Shown here one piece after another: positions 62,446-64,000 of a DNA stretch of 64,000 nucleotides. The position numbers and the translations under genes were made by a program. The number at the start of each line of letters is the position of its first letter. Position 1 is the first letter of the stretch. The notes beneath the pieces were generated by a model. The model ran no database searches, was not told the DNA's origin, and worked only from the letters and a program-made list of their open reading frames with translations. Origin of the DNA: Thioflexithrix psekupsensis (GTDB lineage Bacteria; Pseudomonadota; Gammaproteobacteria; Beggiatoales; Beggiatoaceae); NCBI RefSeq assembly GCF_002149925.1, contig NZ_MSLT01000024.1:85492-149491 (forward strand), written 5' to 3'.

Positions 62446-63552
62446 AAACAAATTAAGTTTTAATATCTACCTAGATATTAGGTATAAGATACTGTTTAAT
62501 TTTATTAAACTTAAACACTTTACCTGACAAAAAGGTCTCAAACATACTAGTGACTTCTTTAAAGCTTGATAGACGATGAAAATTCTTTCTGACCCAATTC
62601 TTACCTTGAAGCCAAATATCCTCGACTGGATTTTGCTCTGGGGCATTAGGTGCAAATCTTAATAAACGAACTTTCCATTCTGATTCTGGAAGTCCCCCAT
62701 TTAATTTCTCTAAATAAGTTCTTAAACCTTCAGAACGATGATAACTTGCACCATCCCAAATAATCACATGACGGGCTTCTTTATATCTGTAAATGAGCCA
62801 GTTAATAAAGTCTATCGTATATTTTGTATCAGCTTTCTTTGCCCTATCTAAAATAAATTCTCCCGTATAAATATTCACCGCTCCATACCACGTTTGAGAA
62901 GTGCGATAATTACTCATCTTTATTGACGTTCTTTCTCCTTTTTTCGACCAAACATAACCACAAATATCTCCCCACAACTGATGGCTTTCGTCTTGCATCC
63001 AGTACATTACCTCTCCACTTTCTATCTGTTCACGCTCCTTATCTATTAAATCCTTAATCTCTTTTTTTTTAGCTTCCACTTTTACCTCATCTTTTGCCGA
63101 ATTCTCTTTGTGTGTCTTCTTATAACTTAAATTCGCTTCTTCTAATAATTTAGTATAAGAAGTATTTGAAGAATAGAAAACATCATACTCCTCTTTTAAG
63201 TATCTCTTTAGTTCCTCTATTGTTATTGTCTTCTTTTCTTGTATCCAATTAATCACATCTTCTCGTTCACGCGGCTTTAAATACCCTGGTGAGCCTTTAT
63301 ACGCTAACTTTAATCCTTCAACCCCTGACGCTAAATAAATGGCTTTCCATTTATCCACAAATTGCACACTGACACAACACGCTAAAGCCGCTTCCGCACG
63401 CACAAAACCAAGCAAAGACATTCTTACTGCCATCGCTCGCTTCACTTCTCTCGCTTCACCTGTTGACATTAATTCTTCTAAATCTTCATATCTTTTGTTC
63501 ATTATTCTCTCCTATTTGAAAAGTATTATTATACGACTCTGAAAAATTGGTA
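62423..63552 (-). mobile_element. IS630-family insertion sequence, copy 3 (1130 bp)
   Basis: It runs from TACCAA (62423) to TTGGTA (63552), with TA on either side (62421-62422, 63553-63554). It has the same orientation as copy 2. The left-end T run has five bases against six in the other copies, and the right-end palindrome has one mismatch. The target has CTTTAA-TA. The host gene reads in frame across the site if the element is removed. Confidence 0.93.
62471..63502 (-). CDS. IS630-family transposase (copy 3, intact)
   Basis: 343 aa on the minus strand, identical in sequence to copy 1. The nine-A run is intact, so the frame is open. DDE residues Asp171, Asp250 and Glu294 are present. The GAGAG ribosome site lies upstream of ATG 63502. 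Confidence 0.95.
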   Translation of the reverse strand: MNKRYEDLEELMSTGEAREVKRAMAVRMSLLGFVRAEAALACCVSVQFVDKWKAIYLASGVEGLKLAYKGSPGYLKPREREDVINWIQEKKTITIEELKRYLKEEYDVFYSSNTSYTKLLEEANLSYKKTHKENSAKDEVKVEAKKKEIKDLIDKEREQIESGEVMYWMQDESHQLWGDICGYVWSKKGERTSIKMSNYRTSQTWYGAVNIYTGEFILDRAKKADTKYTIDFINWLIYRYKEARHVIIWDGASYHRSEGLRTYLEKLNGGLPESEWKVRLLRFAPNAPEQNPVEDIWLQGKNWVRKNFHRLSSFKEVTSMFETFLSGKVFKFNKIKQYLIPNI

Positions 63553-64000
63553 TATCAGTGATCGTCCCCATTTTCAAATGTTACGGGACAGTTCGGAAAG
63601 TCATGTTTTTTCAGAGGCTTTGGTCAGTCGTTCTACTGGAAAATGGTCGCTGATTCAGGCACGCGCCATTCGTGATGAAAAAGGAAATTTTTTAGGTACG
63701 GTCAATGCCGTCATTGATCTCGCCACATTTGCTCGGTATTTTGCCAGTATTGACACAGGGCCGGGTGGGGTGGTTTTGCTGCGGCGTAGCGATAATTTTA
63801 ATTGATCCAACGACAACCACGCTTAAAAGAAACTGATTTAATCAACCACTTCCACCTGATAACGACATCCGTCGTCGCCTTGAAGCCGCGAATATAGTGG
63901 CAGTCTCACTTATGTCGCCAGTACCGATGCGTACAACGAGTGGGCAGTTTCAAACGGCTTGATAATTATCCTTTTTATGTTCAAGTCGCGCTGTCTGCCG
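63553..64000 (+). pseudogene. dCache-type sensor protein, C-terminal part of sensor domain, with frameshifts
   Basis: The native frame re-enters at 63553 as ISDRPHFQMLRDS, SRSTGKWSLIQARAI and VIDLATFARYFASIDTGPGG, the dCache pattern. It stops at 63803-63805, and LIQRQPRLKETDLIN continues in another frame. Two further shifts are needed to read SGSLTYVASTDAYNEW (from about 63897) and RLDNYPFYVQVALSA (from 63955). So at least three indels lie within 200 bases. Either the gene is decaying or the assembly is poor at the contig end. Confidence 0.7.

Noticed and set aside
60020..63552. Composite transposon formed by IS copies 2 and 3
   Set aside because: Each copy has its own TA duplication and its own interrupted host gene; the sequence between is ordinary gene remnants and repeats.

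Overview
The window looks like chromosomal DNA of a gammaproteobacterium. The sequence is moderately AT-rich. It carries housekeeping genes in gammaproteobacterial style: cyaY, dcd, purMN, folB/folK, fabI, slt, pspBC, mlaFE and yebC. It also carries many dispersed palindromic repeats, two-component and c-di-GMP proteins, a Roco GTPase and an NRPS. That mix would fit a large-celled or filamentous sulfur bacterium (Beggiatoa/Thiotrichales-like), but this is inference from gene content, not a database match. No rRNA, tRNA or CRISPR array was seen.

Layout. 1-7266 (minus strand): an operon of membrane-anchored proteins around a GTPase. The GTPase gene is broken by a one-base frameshift and by an IS630-family element (2693-3823). 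7267-8507: a truncated Fic gene behind a TTTTACTTT operator, hairpin repeats and a small membrane protein. 8508-13171 (plus): gamma-glutamyltransferase, REC-histidine kinase, MoxR ATPase and an orphan UrtD. 13464-22270 (minus): dcd followed by a 2738-aa NRPS with the order A-KR-PCP-C-A-PCP-TE. 22487-27121 (minus): an LRR-Roc-COR protein, a class I amidotransferase, a lipoprotein and a Rieske protein. 27135-30494 (plus): folB-folK, purM-purN, cyaY. 30688-33359 (minus): acyltransferase, yebC, lipoprotein. 33511-38981 (plus): an efflux-type adaptor and a 1446-aa mosaic surface protein. 39052-42057 (minus): folC and a GltD-like Fe-S oxidoreductase. 42242-47107: a TerD-like protein, a hypothetical protein, a secreted coiled-coil ClpP-like protease and two response regulators. 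47407-51103 (plus): fabI, MaoC-Pta fusion, ackA. 51261-58525 (plus): a HATPase/STAS-like pair, DUF3301, slt, pspBC, metG, mlaFE. 58526-64000: repeats, an hsdS gene split by a second IS copy, a pgi-like remnant and a dCache sensor gene split by a third IS copy.

The main story is genome plasticity. Three near-identical 1.13-kb IS630-type copies each sit inside a gene. In each case, removing the IS plus one copy of the TA duplication restores one continuous reading frame. All three target sites read TTTAA-TA. Two further families of short palindromic, MITE-like elements (about 123 bp with terminal inverted repeats, and about 210-225 bp around a GC-rich double hairpin) recur between genes.

The strongest candidates for unusual biology are the membrane-anchored GTPase cluster at the left edge, the A-KR NRPS with a cysteine thioesterase, the ClpP-like exported protease and the mosaic adhesin.
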